Origin: Mycobacterium sp. Aquia_216
GTDB lineage: Bacteria; Actinomycetota; Actinomycetes; Mycobacteriales; Mycobacteriaceae
Assembly: GCF_026723865.1 (NCBI RefSeq)
Contig: NZ_CP113529.1
Coordinates: 2,790,001 to 2,854,000 of the forward strand
Length of the DNA: 64,000 nucleotides
Direction of reading: 5' to 3'
The position numbers and the translations under genes are program-made. Positions 18,979 through 30,769 of this stretch are shown in pieces. How positions within the stretch are numbered: the first letter of the stretch is position 1; each line of letters starts with the position of its first letter. Below the pieces are notes generated by a model that ran no database searches, was not told where the DNA came from, and worked only from the letters and a program-made list of their open reading frames with translations.

Positions 18979-20115
18979 GTGGAAGGTGCAGTTGCTGGTG
19001 TGGTGTTGCTGGCCATCCTCGTCATCTTCGCGATCATCGTGGTGGCCAAGTCCGTTGCGTTGATCCCGCAGGCCGAGGCCGCGGTGATCGAGCGGCTGGG
19101 TCGGTACAGTCGCACGGTCAGCGGGCAGCTGACGTTGTTGGTGCCGTTCATCGATCGCGTCCGGGCGCGGGTCGACTTGCGCGAGCGCGTGGTGTCGTTT
19201 CCGCCGCAGCCGGTGATCACCGAGGACAACCTGACGCTGAACATCGACACGGTGGTCTACTTCCAGGTCACCGTTCCGCAGGCGGCCGTGTACGAGATCA
19301 GCAACTACATCGTCGGCGTCGAGCAGCTGACCACGACCACGCTGCGCAACGTCGTCGGCGGCATGACGCTCGAACAGACGCTGACCTCGCGCGACATGAT
19401 CAACGGCCAATTGCGTGGCGTGCTCGACGAGGCGACCGGGCGCTGGGGCCTGCGGGTGGCCCGGGTGGAGCTGCGCAGCATCGACCCGCCGCCGTCGATT
19501 CAGGCCTCGATGGAAAAGCAGATGAAGGCCGACCGGGAGAAGCGGGCGATGATCCTGACCGCCGAAGGGAACCGGCAAGCGGCAATCATGCAGGCGGAGG
19601 GACAGAAGACCGCGCAGATCCTGGCGGCCGAGGGCGCCAAGCAGGCCGCGATCCTGAGCGCCGAGGCCGACCGGCAGTCCCGGGTGCTGCGCGCGCAGGG
19701 TGAACGCGCCGCGGCCTACCTGCGGGCGCAGGGTGAGGCCAAGGCCATCGAGAAGACGTTCGCCGCGATCAAGGCCGGCCGCCCCACCCCGGAGATGCTG
19801 GCCTACCAATACCTGCAGACGCTGCCGCAGATGGCGCGTGGCGATGCCAACAAGGTGTGGGTGGTACCCAGCGACTTCGGCGCGGCGCTGCAGGGCTTCA
19901 CCAAACTGCTGGGCACGCCCGGCGACGACGGGGTGTTCCGGTTCGAGCCGTCTCCCGTCGAGGACGTGCCCAAGCACGCGGACGACGCAGACGTCGCGGA
20001 TTGGTTCTCCACCGAACCCGACCCGACGATCGCCCAGGCGGTGGCGAAGGCGGAGGCGGTAGCCCGCCAGCCGGTCGACGGCCGGCCAGGGGCGCCGCCG
20101 GAATTGACCCAATAG
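18979..20115 (+). CDS. SPFH/stomatin-like membrane protein (Rv1488-like)
   Basis: A 378-residue SPFH protein. An N-terminal membrane anchor (residues 4-24, AGVVLLAILVIFAIIVVAKS) precedes the SPFH domain (IPQAEAAVIERLGRYSRTVSG...TEDNLTLNIDTVVYFQV) and then a long alanine/glutamate/glutamine coiled coil (about residues 180-255) that drives oligomer formation. The acidic C-terminal tail is likely disordered. Together with the NfeD partner upstream it would organise membrane microdomains. GTG start with GAAAGGAAG upstream. Confidence 0.94.
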   Translation: MEGAVAGVVLLAILVIFAIIVVAKSVALIPQAEAAVIERLGRYSRTVSGQLTLLVPFIDRVRARVDLRERVVSFPPQPVITEDNLTLNIDTVVYFQVTVPQAAVYEISNYIVGVEQLTTTTLRNVVGGMTLEQTLTSRDMINGQLRGVLDEATGRWGLRVARVELRSIDPPPSIQASMEKQMKADREKRAMILTAEGNRQAAIMQAEGQKTAQILAAEGAKQAAILSAEADRQSRVLRAQGERAAAYLRAQGEAKAIEKTFAAIKAGRPTPEMLAYQYLQTLPQMARGDANKVWVVPSDFGAALQGFTKLLGTPGDDGVFRFEPSPVEDVPKHADDADVADWFSTEPDPTIAQAVAKAEAVARQPVDGRPGAPPELTQ

Positions 20116-20124
20116 GATTGCCAG

Positions 20125-20481
20125 ATGAGTGTTTTGACTTCGCCGAAGACTTATGTGGCGCTCGCCGCCTTCCACGCCGTCGACGCGGTCGCGTGCGGCG
20201 TCCAGGTGGCTCCTATCAAGAAGACCCTGGACGATCTCGGAGTTCCGGAGAACATTCGACCCGTGCTGCCGGTGGTGAAGGCCGCGGCCGCGGTCGGCCT
20301 GCTGTCGGTCACCCGGTTCCCCGCCCTGGCGAGGCTGACGACGGCGATGCTGACGCTCTATTTCGTCTTGGCGGTGGGCGCGCACATCCGGGTGCGCGAC
20401 AAGGTCGTCAACGGTCTTCCCGCCGCGGTGTTTTTGGCCTTATTCGCCGCGATGACGGCGAAGGCACCGGACCAGAACTAG
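20125..20481 (+). CDS. DoxX-family small membrane protein (Rv1489-like)
   Basis: A 118-residue protein with four hydrophobic stretches typical of the DoxX-like group: around residues 8-25, 46-62, 69-87 and 96-112. It starts MSVLTSPKTYVALAAFHAVDA nine bases after the stomatin gene, so cotranscription is likely. Its function is unknown; some DoxX proteins take part in membrane-linked redox responses. Confidence 0.82.
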   Translation: MSVLTSPKTYVALAAFHAVDAVACGVQVAPIKKTLDDLGVPENIRPVLPVVKAAAAVGLLSVTRFPALARLTTAMLTLYFVLAVGAHIRVRDKVVNGLPAAVFLALFAAMTAKAPDQN

Positions 20482-20559
20482 CGGCCGCCGGGTGGGCGTC
20501 GTCGGAGGTCATGTGGCTCCCACGCCCGCCGATCAGTAGGACGGCAGTGAGGCCGGTCG

Positions 20560-21558
20560 TCAGCGCGGTCCGGGTGGTTGCGCGGTCACGGCGGTCAGCC
20601 GCCATTGGTCCAGCCAAGGCTGCACGAGCTCGGCAACCGAGAATTTGGCCGGGGCCAGGCAGCCCGCGTTGGGATTGGCGGGATTGCTGCCCCGGATGTC
20701 GATGCCGACCGCGGTGGCGCTGCCGTCGCTTCCGATGAGATAGACCGGACCGCCGGAATCGCCGCATTGGCCTCCGGCCGAGAACGAGACCTTGCTGTCG
20801 GTGACATCGAAGACCTCTCCGCATTCGGCCTCACCGCTGCTCATGCCGAATTTGCACAGCTGCTGTCCGACCAATACGTCGGTGGTGACGCCCGTGATCG
20901 GCAGCGTGGCGGCGACGGCCGGATTCTGGGGGACATTGTCGCCGTCGAGGACGATCAGGCCGATGTCGTGTTGCTCGCCGTGGACCCCTTCGCTGACGGT
21001 CCGGACGAATGTGCCCAGCTTTGCGTAGGGGAGGACCCCGCCAAGGTTCATTACGACCTTGCTCGGTGTGCGAGGCCGATTGCAGTGACCGGCGGTGAGA
21101 ACACCGGCCTCGCCCGCGTTGGTGCGTACCAAAAACCCAGCCGTACAACCCATCCCGCCGGAACCGTCGGCGTATTCGACGTAGATGCCCGCACCCGGGC
21201 CCGCGGCCGCGGATGCCGGTAACGCCATCGGCGTCAGGTCGGACGGCGAGGGCTCTTGGGCGCGCTCGACATTCGCGGGCGACAGCCAGATGGCCGTCAT
21301 ACACACGGCGGCGGCGACCGCCGCGCCGATCGTCAGCCATGACGCATGTGTCCGTTCCCGCGGCGCCGTCGGGTAGGGGACCGTCGATGCGGCAAGGACG
21401 CCGCCGTTGGGCGCGCGATACAGCTTGATGCGACCGAGCAGGAAGGACAGCAGCGCGACGGCCACCGACGCGAGGGCACCGAGCAGGAGCATCAGGAGAC
21501 CGACCCGCGACGGCTGCAAGTCAAGACTCGCAAGCTGCTGCGCGTACACCCGCTCCAT
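20560..21558 (-). CDS. Membrane-tethered trypsin-like serine protease
   Basis: A 332-residue protein with two N-terminal membrane segments (residues 19-40 and 73-92) and an extracytoplasmic S1 protease domain. The catalytic triad is complete: His158 in TAGHC, Asp198 in HDIGLIVL and Ser268 in GDSGGP. Cysteine pairs (138/159 and 246/265) fit streptogrisin-type disulfides. The cytoplasmic loop between the membrane segments is basic. It lies near the place where M. tuberculosis has Rv1490, an unrelated membrane protein, so this is a lineage-specific difference. Substrate unknown. Confidence 0.88.
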   Translation of the reverse strand: MERVYAQQLASLDLQPSRVGLLMLLLGALASVAVALLSFLLGRIKLYRAPNGGVLAASTVPYPTAPRERTHASWLTIGAAVAAAVCMTAIWLSPANVERAQEPSPSDLTPMALPASAAAGPGAGIYVEYADGSGGMGCTAGFLVRTNAGEAGVLTAGHCNRPRTPSKVVMNLGGVLPYAKLGTFVRTVSEGVHGEQHDIGLIVLDGDNVPQNPAVAATLPITGVTTDVLVGQQLCKFGMSSGEAECGEVFDVTDSKVSFSAGGQCGDSGGPVYLIGSDGSATAVGIDIRGSNPANPNAGCLAPAKFSVAELVQPWLDQWRLTAVTAQPPGPR

Positions 21559-21607
21559 TGACTAGATCTTTCAGGCAACCGGCGGCGCACTCAACAGGAC
21601 GGCTCAG

Positions 21608-22375
21608 TTAGCTGATGATGACTGGTTCGGAGGCGTGGTCGTCGGGATGCTGCATGTGGTGGTGCCGGCGGTAATGACGGACTTCGAGGAACAGCCCCGT
21701 GAGCCCCAGCGCGCTGGTGATCAGCGACACCAGGTACAACAGCGGGCTGGGGTGGCCGGCCAGCGCGTCGCCGAGGAAAACGATCGCGGCGGTGCCGGGC
21801 ATCAGGCCGGCGAGCGTGGCAAGCGTATAGGGCAGGATGCCCACGGCGGATGCGGCGGCGGCGTAGTTGACCACGGAAAACGGTAAGACCGGAATCAACC
21901 GCAGCGACAAGACCGACACCCAGCCCCGTTCGCGCAGGCGCTGGTCGGCTCGCTGGATCGCCCGGTAGCGAACCAGCCGGTCGAGCCGCCACCCTGCGGC
22001 GCGGACCAACACCAGCGCCAGCACCGCGCTGGCCGTGCTGGCGATCACCGCGATCAGCACGCCCAGGGCGGGGCCGAACAGCAGCCCCGCGGCCAGGGTG
22101 AAGGCCGTGCGGGGGACCGGCACCACCGTAACGACGATGTGCGCGATCAGAAATGCCAGCGGAAACCACGGTCCCAACGACTGGGCCCAGTCGCGCAGCT
22201 GCACCGCGCTGGGCAGCGGAACCCATAGCGCCACCGCGACCAGGGCTGTGATACCGACCACTGCCGCGATGGCGCGCGGCCGGGACAGTGCGCGCACGCT
22301 CACACCCAGCGCGCGCGAGAGACTGCGCAGCGTGCTGGTGGTTTTGGCGGTAGCGGGGCCCGGCACGTCACCCAA
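21608..22375 (-). CDS. TVP38/TMEM64 (VTT domain) membrane protein (Rv1491c-like)
   Basis: A 255-residue protein of the TVP38/TMEM64 family, related to DedA. Hydrophobic segments cover about residues 37-52, 68-90, 100-125, 157-185 and 200-222, with family motifs VPRTAFTLAAGLLFGPALG and LRLIPVLPFSVVNYAA, both shortened from longer conserved stretches. It corresponds to Rv1491c. DedA relatives have been linked to lipid-carrier flipping; the role here is unknown. It is divergent from mutA; the 181-base gap holds the mutA promoter but no clear motif. Confidence 0.9.
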   Translation of the reverse strand: MGDVPGPATAKTTSTLRSLSRALGVSVRALSRPRAIAAVVGITALVAVALWVPLPSAVQLRDWAQSLGPWFPLAFLIAHIVVTVVPVPRTAFTLAAGLLFGPALGVLIAVIASTASAVLALVLVRAAGWRLDRLVRYRAIQRADQRLRERGWVSVLSLRLIPVLPFSVVNYAAAASAVGILPYTLATLAGLMPGTAAIVFLGDALAGHPSPLLYLVSLITSALGLTGLFLEVRHYRRHHHMQHPDDHASEPVIIS

Positions 22376-22556
22376 CGTTACGGGTCAGAAATGAATAACT
22401 CGCATCCCGTGCCTGGCGTTTCGCCGCGGACCTCGCCGATCCGATCACCCCGCGTTTTTTGGCAACGGGGGCGATCATTTAGCCTGATTAGCAAGTCGAG
22501 TGTTGCTCGCCAACCTCAAGCAACGTTGCCAATAGCTGCGAAAACAGGAGCAGTCG

Positions 22557-24428
22557 GTGTCCATTGATGTACCCGAGCTCGCCGGCCTGGAACAGGTCCG
22601 CGAGCGTTGGCGCACTGCGGTTGCCGGTGTGCTTGCCAAGAGCGCCCGCAAGGAACCCGCCGAGTTGGGGGACCAACCCGAGCAGCTGCTGGACACCCCG
22701 ACTTACGACGGGTTCGCGGTCCGCCCGCTCTACACCGCTTTCGACGAGCTGCCCGAGCCGTCGCTGCCAGGCGAGTGGCCCTACCTGCGCGGCGGGGATC
22801 CCTTCCGCGACGTCAAATCCGGTTGGAAGGTCGTGGAGGCGTTTCCGACCGCGGGAGCCTCCGCGGCTGAGGCCAACGCGGCCGTGCTGGGCGCGCTCGG
22901 CGACGGCGTCAGCGCCCTGCTGATCCGAGTGGGGGAGGACGGCGCGGCACCGCAGGAGCTCGGCGGGCTCCTCGCAGGCGTCTACCTGAGCATGGCGCCG
23001 ATCATCCTCGAGGCCGGCGGCGACTATGCGGCGGCAGCCGACGCGATGCTGGCGCTGGTAGCCGATGTCGAATCCGACCAGCGCGCCACCCTGTCGGTAG
23101 ACCTGGGTGCCGACCCGTTGACCGCCGCACTGAGCGGGCGTCCCGCGCCGGCGATCGACGACGTCGTCGCGGTCGCTTCGCGAGTGGCCGGCGATCGTGG
23201 CGTGCGGGCGATCACCGTCGACGGACCCGCCTTCCATAACCTTGGCGCCAACGCGACGTGGGAGCTGGCCGCCGCTATCGCGGCTGCGGTGGCCTATCTG
23301 CGGGTGCTCACCGAGTCGGGAATTCCGGTCGGAACGGCGCTGGGCCAGATCAGTTTCCGGTTGGCCGCCGATGACGACCAGTTCATGACGATCGCCAAGA
23401 TGCGCGCCGTGCGTCAACTGTGGGCACGCGTCGCGGAGGTCGTCGGGGAACCCGACGCCGGCGGGGCGATCGTGCACGCGGAGACATCGCTGCCGATGAT
23501 GACCCAGCGCGATCCGTGGGTGAACATGTTGCGCTGCACGCTGGCCGCCTTCGGCGCCGGTGTCGGCGGGGTCGACACCGTACTGGTCTTCCCGTTCGAC
23601 ATCGCGATTCCCGGCGGCTTTCCCGGCACGGCACGAAGCTTCGCGCGACGCATCGCGCGCAATACCCAGTTGCTGCTGTTGGAGGAGTCGCACGTCGGTC
23701 GGGTGCTGGACCCGGCGGGCGGATCGTGGTTCGTCGAAGATCTCACGAAACAGCTTGCCCAGCAGGCCTGGGAACACTTCCAAGCCGTCGAGTCCCGCGG
23801 TGGATTCGTCGACGCACGGGACTACATCGCCGATCAGATCGCCGGTATCGCCGCGCGGCGTGCCGACGACATCGCGCATCGCCGCACGGCGATCACCGGC
23901 GTCAACGAATTTCCCAACCTATCCGAACCTGCACTGCCGCACAGTGATTCGATCGGTCAGCCCGATGTCGGGAACTTGCACCGCTATGCCGCGGGATTCG
24001 AGGCGCTGCGCGATCGCTCGGATGCCTTCCTGGCGCGCACCGGTTCACGCCCCAAGGCGCTGTTGCTTCCGCTGGGCCCGCTGGCCGAGCACAACATCCG
24101 CACCACGTTCGCGGCGAACCTGCTGGCGTCGGGCGGCATCGAGGCGGTCAATCCGGGCACGCTGGACGCCGACGGTGTCGCAGCGGCGGTATCCGATGCG
24201 GGATCGCCCGCTGTCGCGGTGATCTGCGGAACCGACAAGCGCTACGGCATCGAGGTGGCCGGGGTCGTCGACGCGGCGCGCAACGCGGGCGTATCGCGGG
24301 TCTATTTGGCCGGGCCGGAAAAAGCCGTCGCCGATACCGATCCGGAGCACCGGCCCGACGAATACCTGACGGCCAAAATCAATGCGATCGAAGCGCTTTC
24401 GGATTTGCTCACTCGGTTGGGGGCGTAA
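22557..24428 (+). CDS. mutA: Methylmalonyl-CoA mutase small (beta) subunit
   Basis: A 623-residue mutase small subunit. It has the TIM-barrel substrate domain but no adenosylcobalamin DxHxxG motif at the C-terminus, as usual for the non-catalytic partner. Landmarks include [21 protein letters not shown] and [20 protein letters not shown]. It forms a heterodimer with MutB, interconverting (R)-methylmalonyl-CoA and succinyl-CoA in propionate metabolism and supplying methylmalonyl-CoA for methyl-branched lipids. GTG start at 22557 with AGGAG upstream; mutB begins four bases after the stop. Confidence 0.97.
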   Translation: MSIDVPELAGLEQVRERWRTAVAGVLAKSARKEPAELGDQPEQLLDTPTYDGFAVRPLYTAFDELPEPSLPGEWPYLRGGDPFRDVKSGWKVVEAFPTAGASAAEANAAVLGALGDGVSALLIRVGEDGAAPQELGGLLAGVYLSMAPIILEAGGDYAAAADAMLALVADVESDQRATLSVDLGADPLTAALSGRPAPAIDDVVAVASRVAGDRGVRAITVDGPAFHNLGANATWELAAAIAAAVAYLRVLTESGIPVGTALGQISFRLAADDDQFMTIAKMRAVRQLWARVAEVVGEPDAGGAIVHAETSLPMMTQRDPWVNMLRCTLAAFGAGVGGVDTVLVFPFDIAIPGGFPGTARSFARRIARNTQLLLLEESHVGRVLDPAGGSWFVEDLTKQLAQQAWEHFQAVESRGGFVDARDYIADQIAGIAARRADDIAHRRTAITGVNEFPNLSEPALPHSDSIGQPDVGNLHRYAAGFEALRDRSDAFLARTGSRPKALLLPLGPLAEHNIRTTFAANLLASGGIEAVNPGTLDADGVAAAVSDAGSPAVAVICGTDKRYGIEVAGVVDAARNAGVSRVYLAGPEKAVADTDPEHRPDEYLTAKINAIEALSDLLTRLGA

Positions 24429-24432
24429 CACG

Positions 24433-26685
<2,253 letters not shown>

Positions 26686-26857
26686 GCGTATCGCAATGGT
26701 CACCTCGGCCACACTGGTCACCGCAACGGAAGAAGCTCATTTTGCCCGCCTCTGAGCGACAACTCGGCCGTCGTCCGGAGTGCCGCAGCCCTTCGCGCCC
26801 GAATTGTCACTCAGGGGCGGGCAATACGTCGTGTCTCACCGTCTGCCGGTGGGCTCG

Positions 26858-27847
26858 ATGACATCCGAAGGAAACGGCGCGGTCGACAAACTGGCCACAG
26901 CCATTCGGGGCGGCGATCGCGCGGCGCTGCCGCGGGCCATCACGATGCTGGAGTCCACCCGCGCCGACCATCGCGAGCGGGCGCAGCAGTTGCTGCTGGA
27001 ATTGCTGCCCGACTCCGGAAACGCTCATCGGGTGGGCATCACCGGGGTCCCCGGGGTGGGAAAGTCCACCACCATCGAGTCACTCGGCATGCATCTGATC
27101 GACCGCGGCCACCGGGTTGCGGTCCTGGCGGTCGACCCTTCCTCGACGCGGACCGGCGGCTCGATCCTGGGCGACAAGACCCGGATGTCGCGGTTGGCGG
27201 CGGACCCGGCCGCCTACATCCGGCCGTCGCCGACGTCGGGGACGTTGGGTGGCGTAGCAAAGGCGACTCGGGAGACCGTCGTCCTGCTGGAGGCGGCCGG
27301 TTTCGACGTGATCCTCATCGAAACCGTCGGAGTCGGCCAGTCCGAGGTGACCGTTTCCAACATGGTCGACACCTTCCTGCTGCTGACTTTGGCGCGCGCC
27401 GGCGACCAACTGCAAGGCATCAAAAAGGGCGTGCTGGAGCTCGCCGACATCGTGGTGGTCAACAAGGCCGACGGTGACCACCTGCCCGAGGCGCGTAAAG
27501 CGGCTCAGGAGCTCTCGTCGGCGATCAGGCTGATCTATCCCCGCGAAACCCTTTGGCGGCCACCGGTTCTCACGATGAGTGCGATGGAGGGCACGGGCCT
27601 GACCGAGATGTGGGACACCGTCGAGCGTCATCGCGAGGTGCTCACCGAGGCCGGGGAGTTCGAATCCCGGCGGCGAGCGCAGCAGGTCGACTGGACCTGG
27701 CAGATGGTCCGTGACACGGTCCTGGACCGGGTGCTGACCAACCCGGCGGTACGCAAGATGCGGGCCGACGTGGAGCGGCAAGTCAAGGGGGGCGAGCTGA
27801 CACCCGCGATGGCGGCCCAGCAAATACTAGACGCGGCGTCCCGCTAA
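26858..27847 (+). CDS. meaB: MeaB-type G-protein chaperone of methylmalonyl-CoA mutase
   Basis: A 329-residue GTPase that loads and protects the B12 cofactor of MutAB. Walker A GVPGVGKST, DPSSTRTGGSILGDKTRM, and the specificity motif NKADGD are all present; the C-terminal helices serve dimer formation. It corresponds to Rv1496, formerly called ArgK. I start at ATG 26858 (MTSEGNGAVDKLA), which aligns with the orthologue; an in-frame start at 26780 gives an unmatched 26-residue extension. The gap to mutB (26686-26857) contains no mazEF4 pair, unlike M. tuberculosis. Confidence 0.94.
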   Translation: MTSEGNGAVDKLATAIRGGDRAALPRAITMLESTRADHRERAQQLLLELLPDSGNAHRVGITGVPGVGKSTTIESLGMHLIDRGHRVAVLAVDPSSTRTGGSILGDKTRMSRLAADPAAYIRPSPTSGTLGGVAKATRETVVLLEAAGFDVILIETVGVGQSEVTVSNMVDTFLLLTLARAGDQLQGIKKGVLELADIVVVNKADGDHLPEARKAAQELSSAIRLIYPRETLWRPPVLTMSAMEGTGLTEMWDTVERHREVLTEAGEFESRRRAQQVDWTWQMVRDTVLDRVLTNPAVRKMRADVERQVKGGELTPAMAAQQILDAASR

Positions 27848-27911
27848 CGGAACGGTAAATTAATCCGTGTTTGACCCTCCGACAGGCCGATAGAAAGTAA
27901 ATTCAAAAATT

Positions 27912-29198
27912 GTGACGGTAGACAACGGGGTCGACCACCGCACGAACCCCTCCCACGATGCCCCTGACGCAGGTCATCGTGTTTTCGGTGCGGCGGACCC
28001 AAACTTTTCGTGCGTTGTACGCGGTTTCTCGAGTATGTTCCCCGGTCGCCGCTTCGGCGGTGGCGCGTTGGCGGTTTACCTCGACGGCCAACCCGTGGTT
28101 GACGTGTGGACGGGCTGGTCGGACCGGGCTGGCCAGGTGCCTTGGACGGCCGACCGGGCACCGATGGTTTTCTCGGCGACCAAGGGCATGGCCGCGACAG
28201 TGATCCACCGGCTCGCCGATCGGGGGCTGATCGACTACGAAGAACCCGTTGCCGAGTACTGGCCGGAGTTCGCCGCCAATGGCAAGGCGCATCTCACCGT
28301 GCGTGAGGTGATGAGGCACCGGGCTGGACTGTCGGGTTTGCGGGGCGCGACTCAGGAAGACTTGCTGGATCACCTCGTGATGGAAGAGCGGCTCGCCGCG
28401 GCTCCGCCCGGTCGTTTGCTGGGCAAACCGGCCTATCACGCGCTGACCTTCGGCTGGCTGATGTCGGGCCTGGCCCGGGCGGTGACCGGCAAAGGCATGC
28501 GCCAGCTGATTCGCGAGGAGCTGGCCGAGCCGCTGCGCACTGACGGCATGCACCTGGGCCGCCCGCCCGCCGGGTCCCCGACGCGCGTTGCCGAGATCAT
28601 CATGCCGCAGAGCATCATCGGTAACCCGGCCATCGGCTCGGTCGCAACCAAGGTCGCCACCCGGCTGTCGCCCGGATTCCGTTCTTTGTATTTCCGCGGC
28701 GTCATGGCTGCCGTGCAGGGCGATATTGCACTGCTGGACGCCGAAATGCCGGCGGCGAACGGGGTAGCGACGGCTCGCGGCTTGGCGCGGATGTATGGCG
28801 CCATCGCCAACGGCGGAGAGATCGACGGCACCAGGTTCTTGTCGGAGGAGCTCGTGGCGGGCCTGACCGGGCGCCGAAGCCTGAAGAGGGACCGCAACAT
28901 CTTTGTGCCGTTGTCGTTCCACCTGGGCTATCACAGTGTGCCGTTCGGCAACGTGATGCCGGGCTTTGGGCATGTCGGCATGGGTGGCTCGTTCGGCTGG
29001 GCCGATCCCGCGTCCGGGCTGGCGTTCGCGTTCGTGCACAACCGGTTGTTGTCGCCCTTCCTGGTGCTGGATCACTCCGGGGTGGCCACGTTGGGCAACC
29101 TGCTCCGGGTGGGCGTCGGGAAAGCCCGCAAGCGCGGTTTCCGGCCCGTCGTCGAATACGGGGCGCCATTCAGCGCGCCCGACGCCGCCGTCGGCTGA
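27912..29198 (+). CDS. lipL: Beta-lactamase-fold esterase LipL
   Basis: A 428-residue serine hydrolase of the class C beta-lactamase/esterase fold (PF00144). The catalytic SATK motif gives Ser88 and Lys91; Tyr175 is in GKPAYHALTFGW. These match residues reported for M. tuberculosis LipL (Rv1497), and a C-terminal histidine occurs in GFGHVGMGG. The family hydrolyses short and medium acyl esters. GTG start at 27912. It is the last gene of the conserved left block; the variable glycan region begins after it. Confidence 0.95.
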   Translation: MTVDNGVDHRTNPSHDAPDAGHRVFGAADPNFSCVVRGFSSMFPGRRFGGGALAVYLDGQPVVDVWTGWSDRAGQVPWTADRAPMVFSATKGMAATVIHRLADRGLIDYEEPVAEYWPEFAANGKAHLTVREVMRHRAGLSGLRGATQEDLLDHLVMEERLAAAPPGRLLGKPAYHALTFGWLMSGLARAVTGKGMRQLIREELAEPLRTDGMHLGRPPAGSPTRVAEIIMPQSIIGNPAIGSVATKVATRLSPGFRSLYFRGVMAAVQGDIALLDAEMPAANGVATARGLARMYGAIANGGEIDGTRFLSEELVAGLTGRRSLKRDRNIFVPLSFHLGYHSVPFGNVMPGFGHVGMGGSFGWADPASGLAFAFVHNRLLSPFLVLDHSGVATLGNLLRVGVGKARKRGFRPVVEYGAPFSAPDAAVG

Positions 29199-29339
29199 CC
29201 GGTCTTCGGCGAATGAAGCGGGCATGGCAGCCTGCGATTCGCCGCTAGCGCGGTGCCGGTCATCGATATGATCGACGGAACCATTCTCGGCAACGCATGT
29301 GTCCGTACCACCGCCCAGGCGAACGGGAGACGTCGGCTC

Positions 29340-30473
29340 TTGTCACAATCCGTGCTTATCACTGGTGGAGCTGGATTCATCGGGTCTGCACTGTCGCGGC
29401 GCCTGGTCAAGGCGGGTTATGACGTCGCAGTGATGGATGTCCTGCACCCACAGGTGCACGCCGCGGGTCAGGCGATCGACCTGCCGACATCGGTGCGGCT
29501 GTTCCCGGGCGACGTCACCCACGCACCCGACTGGGATGCGGTGCTTCGATTGTTCCGCCCTTCCCAGGTCGTCCATTTGGCGGCCGAGACGGGAACGGCA
29601 CAGTCGCTTTCCGAGGCGACGCGCCACGGCTTGGTCAATGTGGTGGGCACCACCCAGCTTCTCGATGCCTTGAGCCGCTCGGGGATCGTGCCCGATCAGC
29701 TTGTCCTGGCGTCGTCGAGGGCTGTCTACGGCGAGGGTGCTTGGCAATGCGGCACACAAATCTTCTATCCGCGACCGCGCAGCCACGCTCAGCTGGCAGC
29801 CGGCATCTGGGATCCGCAAGGCCCCACGGGGGAACGTGCGGTACCACTTCCGAGCTGCGCAGATCGGACCGAACCCCGGCCCACCAACGTGTACGCGGCG
29901 ACCAAGCTCGCCCAGGAGCACACATTGGCCGCCTGGGCCACCGCGCATGACACGAAGGTGAGTGTGCTGCGCCTGCAGAACGTCTATGGGCCGGGCCAGT
30001 CGCTGACCAACTCGTACACCGGAATAGTTGCTCTCTTCGCACGGCTGGCACGTGAGCACCACTCGCTCGAGGTCTACGAAGACGGTCGGATCGTGCGCGA
30101 TTTCGTGTACGTCGATGACGTGATCGACGCGTTGTTCGCGTCGGTCCAGCAACCCGCGCCGCAGCCACGCTGCCTGGACATCGGATCGGGAACCCCGACA
30201 ACGATCCATGAGCTGGCGCAAACGATCAGCGCCGTCTGCGGTGCTCCGGAACCGGTCGTCGTAGCGAAATTCCGTGATGGTGACGTGCGTGCCGCCAGCT
30301 GTGACATCGAGCCTGCGAAAGCAGCGTTGGATTGGCGTCCCAACTGGACGCTCGACGACGGACTGCGCGAACTGCTGGAATGGATTGGCCAGCAGCGCGA
30401 AACCTCCTCAGCAGCAAGTGGTCCCACGCTTGAACCCGAGCGTCCAGTTGCACAGCATGCGGAACGGCCCTGA
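29340..30473 (+). CDS. Extended SDR sugar-nucleotide epimerase/dehydratase
   Basis: A 377-residue NAD-dependent sugar-nucleotide enzyme. The Rossmann motif GGAGFIGS is near the N-terminus (SVLITGGAGFIGSALSRRL), Ser-Ser occurs in LASSRAVYGEG, and the active-site pair is in NVYAATKLAQE. Motifs DFVYVDDVIDA and LDIGSGTPTTIHELA are typical of UDP/dTDP-hexose epimerases and dehydratases. An insertion around QIFYPRPRSHAQL is unusual for the family. The start is uncertain: TTG at 29340 has GGGAGA nine bases upstream, whereas the GTG at 29253 has none and adds 29 residues before the Rossmann fold. First gene of the glycan locus; its substrate cannot be told from sequence. Confidence 0.8.
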   Translation: MSQSVLITGGAGFIGSALSRRLVKAGYDVAVMDVLHPQVHAAGQAIDLPTSVRLFPGDVTHAPDWDAVLRLFRPSQVVHLAAETGTAQSLSEATRHGLVNVVGTTQLLDALSRSGIVPDQLVLASSRAVYGEGAWQCGTQIFYPRPRSHAQLAAGIWDPQGPTGERAVPLPSCADRTEPRPTNVYAATKLAQEHTLAAWATAHDTKVSVLRLQNVYGPGQSLTNSYTGIVALFARLAREHHSLEVYEDGRIVRDFVYVDDVIDALFASVQQPAPQPRCLDIGSGTPTTIHELAQTISAVCGAPEPVVVAKFRDGDVRAASCDIEPAKAALDWRPNWTLDDGLRELLEWIGQQRETSSAASGPTLEPERPVAQHAERP

Positions 30474-30769
30474 CGGGATCCCGCTTCAAGCCGTAGGACC
30501 GTGCACACGAGTCGACGCCGAAGCCACCAAATCACCGCGGTGAGCAGTCGTGACCATTGTTGGCAGCCCGGGCGGAGTATTCATCGACTGCCGCGCTGAA
30601 GGCGGCTGCTACGGCCGGGCAAAGGGACTGCCGACCGGCCTGGAGATGCCGTGGCAACGTTCGCGCAGCAGATGTGGGGAATGCGGGCCGATTCGAAGCA
30701 ATCGAGTGATTCATTCAATAAATCGGGGTGATTCGCTTTAGTCTAGCCCAAGAACAGGGAGGTGATCCG

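Noticed and set aside
18523..20385. A 620-codon minus-strand frame across the NfeD, stomatin and DoxX genes
   Set aside because: Shadow frame spanning three genes of the opposite strand, with histidine/arginine-rich low-complexity translation.
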